DNA of 64,000 nt, taken from the NCBI RefSeq assembly GCF_000702585.1, contig NZ_JNIQ01000001.1, positions 2,113,001 to 2,177,000 on the forward strand, read 5' to 3'. The position numbers were made by a program, and so were the translations under genes. The stretch comes from Exiguobacterium aurantiacum DSM 6208 (lineage in GTDB: Bacteria; Bacillota; Bacilli; Exiguobacteriales; Exiguobacteriaceae). The notes under the pieces are model-generated. The model ran no database searches and was not told where the DNA came from. It was given only the letters and a program-made list of their open reading frames with translations. Below are positions 1 through 7,027 of the stretch, in pieces (position 1 is the first letter of the stretch; each line of letters starts with the position of its first letter).

Positions 1-1
1 C

Positions 2-721
2 TGGTCGCCATCCATCACAAACTTGGCGCTCAACATCCCGCTCTTCTTTGTCAGCTACAAGCTGCTCGGGCGGACGACGTTCATCTATACGCTCATCGGG
101 ACGTTCAGCTTTTCGATTTGGTATGCGCTCGTCGCCAAATATTCGAACCTCGTCATCGACTTGACCGATGACATGGTGCTCGCGAGCCTGTTCGCCGGAC
201 TGTTCATCGGCGTCGGTCTCGGCATCATCTTTAACAATGGCGGCACGACCGGAGGCGTCGACATTATCGCCCGTCTCGTCCAACGTTACGTCGGCTGGTC
301 GATCGGGAAGACGTTCCTCGTCTTCGACTTTTTCGTCATCGTGCTCAGTTTGACGTATCTCGACATCCGTGAGGCGATGTACACGTTGCTCGCCGTCTAC
401 GTCGGTGCCCGTGTCATCGACTCGATGCAGGAAGGGACGTACGCCGGTAAGGCCGCGATGATCATCAGCGACCACCGGACGTCGATCGCCGACGGTATCC
501 ATGCGACGATGAACCGCGGGACGACGCGTCTCATCGCCAAAGGCGGTTATTCGAACAAGGAACTCGAAGTGCTTTACGTCGTCGTCGGACGCAATGAAGT
601 GAACCGTCTGAAGACGATCGTCAAACAAATCGACCCGCACGCTTTCGTCACGTTCCACCACGTGTATGAGGTCGGCGGTGAAGGGTTCACGTTCGATGAG
701 AACCGGATTCCTTTAAAATAA
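2..721 (+). CDS. YitT/YpjC-family membrane protein, 5' end cut by window
   Basis: Only the C-terminal 239 residues are present; the reading frame is open to base 2, so the start lies outside the window. The visible part has several hydrophobic membrane segments, a glycine-rich NNGGTTGGVDII stretch typical of the YitT (DUF161) family, and a soluble C-terminal DUF2179 domain of about 80 residues. The family is membrane-bound and its biochemical role is not established. In Bacillus ypjC lies beside ypjA and the qcr operon, as here, which supports the YpjC assignment. The gene is convergent with the Gre-like gene; their shared terminator was split by an insertion sequence. Confidence 0.8.
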   Translation, partial: WSPSITNLALNIPLFFVSYKLLGRTTFIYTLIGTFSFSIWYALVAKYSNLVIDLTDDMVLASLFAGLFIGVGLGIIFNNGGTTGGVDIIARLVQRYVGWSIGKTFLVFDFFVIVLSLTYLDIREAMYTLLAVYVGARVIDSMQEGTYAGKAAMIISDHRTSIADGIHATMNRGTTRLIAKGGYSNKELEVLYVVVGRNEVNRLKTIVKQIDPHAFVTFHHVYEVGGEGFTFDENRIPLK

Positions 722-733
722 ACCACGACACAA

Positions 734-761
734 AACGCCCCGTTCGAGTGAACGGGGCGTT
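734..761. repeat. Left copy of 28-bp palindromic target duplication (host terminator)
   Basis: A perfect 12-bp GC-rich stem with a 4-nt loop lies 12 bp after the upstream stop codon. The identical 28 bases recur at 2310-2337, and the insertion sequence fills exactly the space between. The hairpin still follows its plus-strand gene and can act as its terminator, although the trailing T-run is weak. Confidence 0.85.
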
Positions 762-777
762 CAGATTGTTGACTAAC
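762..777 (+). repeat. IS left terminal inverted repeat
   Basis: This 16-base terminus matches the reverse complement of 2294-2309 at 13 of 16 positions and directly abuts the left copy of the 28-bp duplication. Confidence 0.75.
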
Positions 778-800
778 AGAATGTTTTCGCTCCTCCTCTT

Positions 801-900
801 GGCGCCTCCGCTTTCCTAGGGGCGAGCAGGGAGCCGCATCGCGACGTTGTCGCTGCTGGGTCTCCCTCCGCTCGCTGATCCCTCAGGAGTCTCCGGCGCC
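801..900 (+). other. Structured ~100-nt leader element inside the IS
   Basis: The block begins and ends with GGCGCC (801-806 and 895-900). It can fold as a long rod: CCTAGGG, CGAGC and GGGAG on the left arm pair with CTCCC, GCTCG, CCCT and AGG on the right arm, capped by GCGAC-GTT-GTCGC at 841-853. It contains no credible coding region. I recall similar blocks (TCCGCTTTCC ... GGAGTCT) ahead of transposase genes in other Bacilli, but could not check this. A role in limiting transposase expression is inference. Confidence 0.55.
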
Positions 901-916
901 GTCGGATGAGCGCCGC

Positions 917-950
917 GAGAGGCCGCCCCTGGGTGGCCTCTCGTCTTTTT
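917..950 (+). terminator. Inward-facing terminator-like hairpin ahead of transposase
   Basis: An 8-bp stem (917-924 with 935-942, GAGAGGCC/GGCCTCTC) is followed by GTCTTTTT on the plus strand. It lies between the IS left end and the transposase start, so it should stop transcripts entering from the neighbouring gene. Confidence 0.65.
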
Positions 951-1061
951 CTGAGGCCTCGACGGCCGATAGAAAAAGACCCCGATGCGGGCTAAAACCT
1001 CGAGAAGCGGGAACTGGTATGTATGGATCGTCACTGCCTCCGAACAGGAAGGGGAATCATC

Positions 1062-2209
1062 ATGTACCGAGCCCATATCGCCAAACGCCATGAACCAATC
1101 CGCACCGACGCCTCGCTGGACCAACTGGTCCCGAAAGACCACCTCGTCCGCAAACTCGACCGCCACATCGACTTCTCCATCGTCCACCGGCTATGCGCGC
1201 CGCTGTATTCAAACACCGGACAGCCCGGCATCGACCCCGAGATCCTCATCAAGATCATCCTGCTCGGCCCGCTGTTCAACATCCGTTCCGTGCGACAGAC
1301 CATCAAGGAAATCGAGACGAACCTCGCGTACCGTTGGTTCCTCGGGCTCGGGATGGACGAGAAAATTCCCGACCATTCGACGATCAGCCAGGCCTATCGA
1401 CGCCGGTTCGCCGGCACGGACGTCTTTCGACAAATCTTCGAGGACATCGTGGGCCAGGCCGAAGCCCACGGCTTCATTTCAGGGCGCATCCTGATCACCG
1501 ACTCGACCCACATCCGAGCCAACGCGAACAAGAAGAAGTTCGACAAGGTCGAGGTCGAGCAGGTCGTCGGCGATGTCGAGGACGAGCTTCTCGGCCGGGT
1601 GAACGAGGAACGGGCCAAACGAGGAAAAAAGCACTGAAGCCCGCGCGACAGAAGAAGAAGCGTCGACTCATCAAGGTGAGCCGGACCGACCCTGAGGCGG
1701 GCTATATGTAACGTGACCAGAAGCCGGAAGGCTTTTTCTGGCTGGTGCACCGGACGGTCGACGCCAAGCACAACTTCATCGTCGATGTGCATGTCACGCC
1801 CGGGAACGTGTCGGACAGCACCGTCTATCTGGACCGTTTCGCCTATCCGCTCGAGGCGGTCGCGCTCGATGCCGGTTACTACACGACCGAGATCGCGAAG
1901 GCGCTCGTCGAGCGCGGCGTTTTCGGCGTCATCGCCTGGCGACGGTTCGGTGGGAAGAAGGGGATGATTCGAAAGACGCGGTTCACCTACCTGCCGGACG
2001 TGGATGCCTATCTGTGTCCGGCGAAACAGCACCTCACCTATAAGACGACCGACCGTCACGGCTATCACCAGTACGCGTCCGATCCTGCCATCTGTCAGAA
2101 CTGCCCGCTCCTCGAGAAGTGCACGTCAAGCCGATCGCATCGGCGCGTCATCACCCGCCACATCGATGAGTCCTACCGCGATGTTGGCCGAAAACGACCG
2201 TCTACATAG
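1062..2209 (+). pseudogene. Broken IS1182-family DDE transposase
   Basis: The start at 1062 has a good ribosome binding site (GGAAGGGG). The N-terminal DUF772-like region and first catalytic Asp (LITDSTHIRANA) are readable to 1637. The frame then shifts by -1 at an A-AAA-AAG run near 1622-1634 and continues as KKALKPARQ..., but meets a TAA at 1709-1711. The same frame resumes to 2209 with the second catalytic Asp (VALDAGYYT) and a four-cysteine patch (CPAKQ...CQNCPLLEKC). Near 2180 the frame slips again toward AENDRLH and homology ends. The C-terminal domain with the catalytic Glu, roughly 90 residues, is missing. The gene is inactive. Confidence 0.85.
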
Positions 2210-2257
2210 CATTTTTTCAATTTTATGTCGGGCAGAGCGCCTCGAGCTCGTTGAACA

Positions 2258-2300
2258 CAAAAAAAGACGAACCCATTCGCCAGAAGCGAATGGGTTCGTC
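2258..2300 (-). terminator. Inward-facing terminator at IS right end
   Basis: A perfect 15-bp stem (2266-2280 with 2286-2300) with a 5-nt loop is followed on the minus strand by a run of eight T. It overlaps the right inverted repeat. It faces transcripts arriving from the Gre-like gene, so the IS is shielded on this side as well. Confidence 0.75.
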
Positions 2301-2309
2301 AACAGCCTG
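2294..2309 (-). repeat. IS right terminal inverted repeat
   Basis: Reading inward on the minus strand, this 16-base end begins CAGGCTGTTGAC and matches the left end at 13 of 16 positions. It directly abuts the second copy of the 28-bp duplication. Confidence 0.75.
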
Positions 2310-2337
2310 AACGCCCCGTTCGAGTGAACGGGGCGTT
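2310..2337. repeat. Right copy of 28-bp palindromic target duplication (host terminator)
   Basis: This copy is identical to 734-761. It lies 3 bp past the stop codon of the minus-strand Gre-like gene and probably still acts as its terminator. Before insertion the two convergent genes would have been separated by only about 43 bp with a single shared hairpin. Confidence 0.85.
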
Positions 2338-2340
2338 ACT

Positions 2341-2802
2341 TTATCGTTCGATGCGGACAATCTCAAAGTCGAGCGTGCCGCCTGGTGTATCGATCGTGAC
2401 GGTTTGACCGACGACGCCTCCCATCAACCCGATTCCGAGCGGTGATGACGCGGAAATCGTCCCGTTCGCCAAGTCGGCCTCGAGTTCACCGACGAGGCGA
2501 TACGTCTCTTCTTCCCCATCCGGTGTTTCGCGAATGACGACCTGACTCCCAAACGCGACGACGTCAAGTCGACCTCTGTCGACGATGACGGCTTCGGCGA
2601 GCGTGCGCTCGAGATCGGCAATCTTCACTTCAATCCGATCGTAAGCGTCCACCGCTTCGGCGTACGTCACGTCTTCTCGAAAGTCACAAAACTTCCGCGC
2701 CGTCTTGATGCGCTCGCGTGCCTCGGTCCGTTCATGTGTCAAACTCGCGAGTTGGGCGGTCAGGCGGTCACGGCCTTCCTTCGTCAACTGTGGTTTTGGC
2801 AT
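2341..2802 (-). CDS. GreA/GreB-family transcription elongation factor paralogue
   Basis: The 153-residue protein is close to the usual Gre length of about 158. Residues 1-75 form the N-terminal coiled coil. The acidic tip that reaches the RNA polymerase active site is present as D40 and E43 in CDFREDVTY, matching GDLKEN of E. coli GreA. The C-terminal FKBP-like domain ends FEIVRIER. These factors stimulate RNA cleavage in backtracked polymerase. The start has an AAAGGAG site. In Bacillus the main greA lies elsewhere, so this is probably a second, diverged copy. Confidence 0.75.
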   Translation of the reverse strand: MPKPQLTKEGRDRLTAQLASLTHERTEARERIKTARKFCDFREDVTYAEAVDAYDRIEVKIADLERTLAEAVIVDRGRLDVVAFGSQVVIRETPDGEEETYRLVGELEADLANGTISASSPLGIGLMGGVVGQTVTIDTPGGTLDFEIVRIER

Positions 2803-2828
2803 CTCCTGCTCCTTTCAAAATGCGGTAC

Positions 2829-2854
2829 AAAAAAGTCCCGTCGCTGGACGGGAC
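2829..2854 (-). terminator. Intrinsic terminator after YugP-like gene
   Basis: An 8-bp stem GTCCCGTC/GACGGGAC (2835-2842 with 2847-2854) is followed on the minus strand by six T. Confidence 0.8.
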
Positions 2855-2862
2855 ACTTGATT

Positions 2863-3546
2863 CTATTCGTTGCGTGGCATGAACACGATGAGCGCCAAAC
2901 GGATGAGTTCGGCGACTGCGACGAGTGTCGCCGCGACGTACGTCCAAGCTGCCGCATTGAGCACTTTTCGTGCACCTGATTCTTCCGTCGCCGTCACGAT
3001 GCCGTGGCTCGTCAATTCCGCCATCGCTCGCTTCGAAGCGTCGAATTCGACCGGGAGGGTGACGAGCTGGAACATGACCGCACCGAGCATCATGATGACA
3101 CCGAGTTGGGCGAGACCCATCGCTCCAAGGAGGAAACCACCGAGGAGGAGCGGGAACGACAAGTTCGACGTGATGTTCACGACCGGGACGAGGCGATGAC
3201 GAACACGCATCATCTTGTAGTCGGTCGCGTCTTGGATGACGTGCCCGATCTCATGGGCCGCGATCGCAGCAGATGAGATCGTCGAGCCTTGGTACACTTC
3301 CCGAGACAAACGGACGACTTTGTTGACCGGGTCGTAATGGTCACTCATCAATCCGTCGACCATCTCGATGCGTACGTTGTGCACGCCGTTCTGTTTCATG
3401 ATGAAGTCTGCGACTTGAGCGCCGGTGACCCCACTTTGGAGACGTTGTTGTAAAAATTTCTTATACGTACTTTTCACTCGCATCTGAGCCCATAACGGGA
3501 TGAGCATGATCAGTGCAAGATAGAAAATATAGCCACCTAATGACAT
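2863..3546 (-). CDS. yugP: YugP-like membrane zinc metalloprotease
   Basis: This 227-residue protein belongs to Peptidase_M membrane zinc family 2 (PF04298) and has its usual length. An N-terminal membrane segment (about residues 6-22) is followed by the zinc motif HEIGH at residues 98-102, then two or three hydrophobic helices. H98 and H102 would bind zinc and E99 is catalytic. The natural substrate is not established for the family. The ribosome binding site is AGAGGTGAT. The gene is monocistronic, with its own terminator downstream and YpjA upstream. Confidence 0.85.
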   Translation of the reverse strand: MSLGGYIFYLALIMLIPLWAQMRVKSTYKKFLQQRLQSGVTGAQVADFIMKQNGVHNVRIEMVDGLMSDHYDPVNKVVRLSREVYQGSTISSAAIAAHEIGHVIQDATDYKMMRVRHRLVPVVNITSNLSFPLLLGGFLLGAMGLAQLGVIMMLGAVMFQLVTLPVEFDASKRAMAELTSHGIVTATEESGARKVLNAAAWTYVAATLVAVAELIRLALIVFMPRNE

Positions 3547-3584
3547 TTTCTATATCACCTCTGCGTATATTTGATACTTCGATT

Positions 3585-4199
3585 TTACATTCTTATGACC
3601 TTATTATCAAGCGAACTGCGTAGGATGAGCTTGTATCCCACAAAAAAACACATTCCTGTCAGCCAGAACGAGCCGTAACCGATCCACATGATGTGTTCGG
3701 CGAGTGACGGGTAACGCGGCCATTGACCGAGCACATAGTCGACGACGTCGTTGTGGACGACCCAGACGAGCGTCAAGACGAACGAACGGACCGTCCACTT
3801 CATGAACGGGGCGTACAAGATGGCCTGAAACGCCATCGCCCCGTGTGACACCATGAGCATGACAGCCATGAGCACCGTGACCGTGTCGGCATCACTCCCG
3901 AGCGTCCGCAGGAACAAGACGTTCATGACGACGGCCCATAGCCCGTACTTGACGAGCGTGATGAACGCGAGCGTCTCCATGAGCGGCGACTTCTTCCCGG
4001 CGATCCAAAGTCCGAGCACGATCGTGAAGAACAGTGACGCTGTCGGGCTGTCGGGGACGAACGGCCAATAAAGGAGCGGTGTGTCACGTAGTTGTGGCTC
4101 GTACCAGACGTATCCGTAGATCGTCCCGAGCAGGTTGATGACGAACAGCGTCATTAAGACGATGCGATGAGTGAGAAGTGGTCGCAACATATGTATCAT
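3585..4199 (-). CDS. ypjA: YpjA-like DUF1405 membrane protein
   Basis: The 204-residue protein is almost entirely hydrophobic, with about six predicted membrane helices and a short basic C-terminus. It matches the DUF1405 family in length and in conserved features such as the VVHNDVVDY region near residue 150. In Bacillus ypjA directly follows qcrABC, as here. Function is unknown; the conserved linkage suggests a link to the respiratory membrane. The start could be the second Met, three codons in. Confidence 0.8.
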   Translation of the reverse strand: MIHMLRPLLTHRIVLMTLFVINLLGTIYGYVWYEPQLRDTPLLYWPFVPDSPTASLFFTIVLGLWIAGKKSPLMETLAFITLVKYGLWAVVMNVLFLRTLGSDADTVTVLMAVMLMVSHGAMAFQAILYAPFMKWTVRSFVLTLVWVVHNDVVDYVLGQWPRYPSLAEHIMWIGYGSFWLTGMCFFVGYKLILRSSLDNKVIRM

Positions 4200-4244
4200 T
4201 CGAGTGTTCCATCCTTTTTTCTCTATTGTAGCGTGCGTGGACGA

Positions 4245-4288
4245 AAAAAGTAAAAGAAGTGTAACCCGTTTGACGGGGCTACACTTCT
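4245..4288 (-). terminator. Intrinsic terminator after qcrC
   Basis: A long stem (4255-4264 with 4278-4288) includes CCCG/CGGG and TGTA/TACA blocks. On the minus strand it is followed by TTTTACTTTTTT. It separates the qcr operon from ypjA. Confidence 0.75.
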
Positions 4289-4297
4289 AGGCTTACG

Positions 4298-5092
4298 TTA
4301 TTCGTTGTTCTCTCCGCCTTCACCGTACGAAGCGATAAATTCAGACATAGCTTGAAGATCTTCGTCCGAACCGTCCCATTGTCCGGCTGGCATCGCCCCG
4401 ATCCCGTTGACCGAGATTTCAGCGATTTCTTCAGCCGTATACGCTGTACCGACGAGCGGTGGAGCTGCTGCGCCACCTTCAAGGTTTTGACCGTGACAGT
4501 TGACACAAGACTGGGCCGAGTAAATCTCATAACCTGGCGCCGCCGTGTCGATTTCCGGACCTTCACCCGGTACGACGAGGATTCCTTGCTCATGGACTTG
4601 GTCCCAGTGCGTCGTTTGTACCGATTCCCACGTCAAGTAGACGATCGAGAGGACACCGAGCAACATGAAACTGACCGCGACCGGTCGTTTCGCCGGGCGA
4701 CGTTCAAGTCCTTGGTCAAGCCATGGCGCGATCAAAAGCGCGGTGAACGCGACGCCCGGCATGATGACCGTCCCGAGCAAGATCCAATCTCCTGCTGCGA
4801 ATTGATATTTGAGCAATTGATACAAGAACAAGAAATACCAGTCCGGAAGCGGAATGTATGACGTGTTCGTTGGATCGGCGATATTTTGGAGCGGTGGTGC
4901 CTCGACGATTGTCAAAGCGATGAATCCGATCAAGAAGACCGATCCGACCATCCACTCCTTCAGCAAGAAGTTCGGCCAGAACGCTTCGGTGCGTCCTGGG
5001 TATTCTGAATAGTCTTTCGCAATATTTTGTTTCCGATTCGAGATTCCCACTCGAGAGTCGGTCACAAATTTCATCCCTTTACCGCGATGCAT
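4298..5092 (-). CDS. qcrC: Menaquinol:cytochrome c reductase subunit QcrC (cytochrome b/c fusion)
   Basis: This 264-residue subunit combines a cytochrome b subunit-IV-like half with a C-terminal cytochrome c domain, the arrangement seen in Bacillus bc complexes. Residues 45-65, 105-125 and 138-155 are membrane helices. The heme c site is CVNCH (196-200) and the likely axial Met is M234 in GAMPAG. It passes electrons from menaquinol oxidation to cytochrome c or an oxidase. It is the last gene of qcrABC and starts with AAGGGGGGAG upstream. Confidence 0.95.
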   Translation of the reverse strand: MHRGKGMKFVTDSRVGISNRKQNIAKDYSEYPGRTEAFWPNFLLKEWMVGSVFLIGFIALTIVEAPPLQNIADPTNTSYIPLPDWYFLFLYQLLKYQFAAGDWILLGTVIMPGVAFTALLIAPWLDQGLERRPAKRPVAVSFMLLGVLSIVYLTWESVQTTHWDQVHEQGILVVPGEGPEIDTAAPGYEIYSAQSCVNCHGQNLEGGAAAPPLVGTAYTAEEIAEISVNGIGAMPAGQWDGSDEDLQAMSEFIASYGEGGENNE

Positions 5093-5124
5093 ATCGTTTC
5101 TCCCCCTTTTTTCCTCGTACCGGC

Positions 5125-5796
5125 TTAGAGCGGTCCAGAAATTCCTTGTTTACGAATCATCAAGAAGTGAGCTCCGAGAAGTCCGAACAAGGCCGCCGGC
5201 AAGAAGAAGACGTGAACGGCGAAGAAGTTCGTGAGCGTCCGCGCACCGACAATCTCGCCACCGGCGAGAAGCGTCTTAGCGATGCCACCGATGACCGGGA
5301 CACTCTCTGCAATCTGAAGCGTAACTTTCGTCGCGAACAACGCTTTCATGTCCCATGGTAACAAGTAACCTGTGAGACCGAGCGCCAAGACGACGAAGAA
5401 CAATAGGACGCCGACAACCCAGTTGAGCTCGCGCGGCTTCTTATACGATCCGGTAAAGAATACGCGGAGCGTATGTAAGAACAGCATGACGATGGCGACC
5501 GACGCACCCCAGTGGTGCATCCCACGGACGATTTGACCGTGTGCGATCTCATTTTGCAAGTAATACACCGACGCGTGCGCGTTGATGATATCTGGAACGT
5601 AGTACATCGTCAAAAACATCCCTGACAGGATTTGAATGACGATCGTGAAGAATGTCAAACCGCCGAAGCAATAAACAAATGCTGAAAAGTGATGGGCAGG
5701 GTTGACGTGTTCTGGAACTTCATGGTCAGCGATGTCGCGCCATAACGGCGTGATGTCGACGCGTTCATCGACCCAATCATAAATCTTTTGTAACAT
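5125..5796 (-). CDS. qcrB: Menaquinol:cytochrome c reductase cytochrome b subunit QcrB
   Basis: The 223-residue protein is a cytochrome b6-type membrane subunit. Four helices carry paired histidines for the two b hemes (around MHHWGAS and LHTLRVF, and AVHVFFLPAALFGLLGAHFL). PPHF-type quinol-site features come from QcrC. It forms the quinol-oxidising core of the bc complex. It lies between qcrA and qcrC with short spacers and a GAGAGGGGGG ribosome binding site. Confidence 0.95.
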   Translation of the reverse strand: MLQKIYDWVDERVDITPLWRDIADHEVPEHVNPAHHFSAFVYCFGGLTFFTIVIQILSGMFLTMYYVPDIINAHASVYYLQNEIAHGQIVRGMHHWGASVAIVMLFLHTLRVFFTGSYKKPRELNWVVGVLLFFVVLALGLTGYLLPWDMKALFATKVTLQIAESVPVIGGIAKTLLAGGEIVGARTLTNFFAVHVFFLPAALFGLLGAHFLMIRKQGISGPL

Positions 5797-5811
5797 CGAC
5801 TATTCCCCCTC

Positions 5812-6315
5812 TCACAACTGTGTGACTGGACTGCCCAAGTATAGGAAGCCCTCTTTTTCTTCTTTTTCATAACGGGCAAGTGGTGATGTCGGAGGCGTAC
5901 CTGGAATGTTCGTCCCGTCTTTCGTATAACGTCCGAAATGACACGGGCAGAAGAATTCTGTCGGGCGCGTCGGATCGCCGCCGTAACCTACTTGACAGCC
6001 TAAGTGCGTACAGATTGGAGATAGGGCAATAACCTCTCCACTCTCATCTTTGAAGACCCATGCCGAAAGCGTTTCTTCAAATTCATACCAAGCGTCTTGC
6101 GTTTGTTTTTTAAAGTCGACACGTTGCGGCTCAGTCGTGATGTCATCGAGACTCATAACTCGCACTTTGTCGCCCGCATCCGTTTTTTTGAGTACCGGAT
6201 CGATCGCAAAGTTGACCATCGGACTGATCAATGTTGCCGCCATAAAGCCACCTACTCCAGTCAGCGTGTACGTTAAGAACTGACGGCGTGTGACTTTTGA
6301 CCCTTTTTGAGCCAT
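5812..6315 (-). CDS. qcrA: Menaquinol:cytochrome c reductase Rieske iron-sulfur subunit QcrA
   Basis: The 167-residue protein has an N-terminal twin-arginine-like TRRQFL signal and membrane anchor (residues 9-38). The [2Fe-2S] ligands lie in CTHLGC (102-107) and CPCHFG (123-128). The open frame extends 16 codons further upstream, but the start at 6315 is preferred. It has GAGGGGGG eight bases upstream, and its length equals that of B. subtilis QcrA. It heads the qcrABC operon behind a good sigma-A promoter. Confidence 0.95.
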   Translation of the reverse strand: MAQKGSKVTRRQFLTYTLTGVGGFMAATLISPMVNFAIDPVLKKTDAGDKVRVMSLDDITTEPQRVDFKKQTQDAWYEFEETLSAWVFKDESGEVIALSPICTHLGCQVGYGGDPTRPTEFFCPCHFGRYTKDGTNIPGTPPTSPLARYEKEEKEGFLYLGSPVTQL

Positions 6316-6391
6316 TTCGTTCCCCCCTCGTTCGTGTGCATAACCCCATAATTCTTTATGCATTCTTCACAAAAATTTCTCACTCAACAAA

Positions 6392-6420
6392 ATAGTATAT
6401 CAATAAAACCTCTACGTCAA
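6392..6420 (-). promoter_or_regulatory. Sigma-A promoter of qcrABC
   Basis: On the minus strand TTGACG (6415-6420) and TACTAT (6392-6397) are separated by 17 bp. The qcrA start lies about 75 bp downstream. Confidence 0.75.
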
Positions 6421-6425
6421 CCGCT

Positions 6426-6866
6426 TCATGTCGCCATCCAACGGCCCGAAAGCTCGGTGATGACTTGCGTCGCAAAATTTTGAACCATCGTATGCGACTG
6501 CTCGGCCGACATGCCTTTTAAAGCAAGCGGCGGCACGAAAATAATCGGTAACTCGAACGCTTTGAAGCGAACGTCTGAAGAGATGAACAACACGTGTGTG
6601 AACCCCGACGCCGTCGCCTTGTCGTGGACCGCCTGGCTTAACGAGTGACCGGCCTCTACGTCCACGTAACTGATCGTCGGGCTTAGCATCGTCCGTCCAG
6701 AGAGCTGTCGTTCGGTCTCGAGCGCTACCGCCTGGACGACCTCATAACTTTCGGCCTTGCGGATCATCTCGTCATCAAACGCCAATTCTGCGAGTGGAAC
6801 GATGAGCGTATCGACGTATTGACGCTCAGTCAATGAACGTTTCGCATCTTGACTATCGAACCTCAT
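6426..6866 (-). CDS. ypiF: YpiF-like DUF2487 protein
   Basis: The protein is 146 residues from the preferred start at 6866, which has a GAGAGGAGGG site; an in-frame Met 16 codons upstream lacks one. It matches the DUF2487/YpiF family in length and in its position directly upstream of qcrA, as in B. subtilis. No catalytic motif is visible. The hydrophobic stretch FELPIIFVPPLAL and the acidic N-terminus suggest a small soluble alpha/beta protein. Function is unknown; the conserved position suggests a role linked to the bc complex. Confidence 0.75.
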   Translation of the reverse strand: MRFDSQDAKRSLTERQYVDTLIVPLAELAFDDEMIRKAESYEVVQAVALETERQLSGRTMLSPTISYVDVEAGHSLSQAVHDKATASGFTHVLFISSDVRFKAFELPIIFVPPLALKGMSAEQSHTMVQNFATQVITELSGRWMAT

Positions 6867-6883
6867 CCTCACCCTCCTCTCTA

Positions 6884-6901
6884 GACATGATTCATCATGT
6901 C
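6884..6901. repeat. Perfect 18-bp inverted repeat in ypiF 5' region
   Basis: GACATGAT and ATCATGTC flank a 2-bp centre, just upstream of the ypiF ribosome binding site and after a TACAAT hexamer that could be a -10 element. This is a candidate operator; no regulator is identified. Confidence 0.45.
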
Positions 6902-6987
6902 TATTGTATCGCACCTTCGTTCATTGCTTGTTCAAACTTATGAACGAAATGTGAAATTATTGTGTATTCCTACGTCATTAATATACC

Positions 6988-7023
6988 AAAAAACAAGCGC
7001 AACCCATAACGGAAGCGCTTGTT
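6988..7023. terminator. Intrinsic terminator after ypiB
   Basis: The stem ACAAGCGC/GCGCTTGT has T-runs on both strands (GTTTTTT on plus, TTTTTTGG on minus). It ends the aro-ypiA-ypiB transcript. Confidence 0.75.
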
Positions 7024-7027
7024 TTTT

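Larger units (their letters stand above)
762..2309 (+). mobile_element. Degenerate IS1182-like insertion sequence, 1548 bp
   Basis: The ends carry imperfect terminal inverted repeats: 762-777 and the reverse complement of 2294-2309 match at 13 of 16 positions, both starting CAG and containing TGTTGAC. Outside each end lies the same 28-bp palindrome, so the boundaries are exact and the palindrome is the target duplication. Inside are a 300-bp structured leader, one broken DDE transposase gene, and a right-end hairpin overlapping the inverted repeat. From memory, IS1182-group elements can produce long or palindromic target duplications. The element cannot make its own transposase, but its ends look intact, so it might be mobilised by an intact relative elsewhere. 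Confidence 0.8.

Noticed and set aside
816-1187. Minus-strand open frame in the IS leader
   Set aside because: It runs through the structured leader and the antisense of the transposase start; its translation is low-complexity and it lacks a translation signal.
1615-1711. Active programmed frameshifting in the transposase
   Set aside because: The heptamer is suggestive, but the -1 product would end at TAA 1709-1711 and the C-terminal domain is missing. The gene cannot give a working enzyme here.
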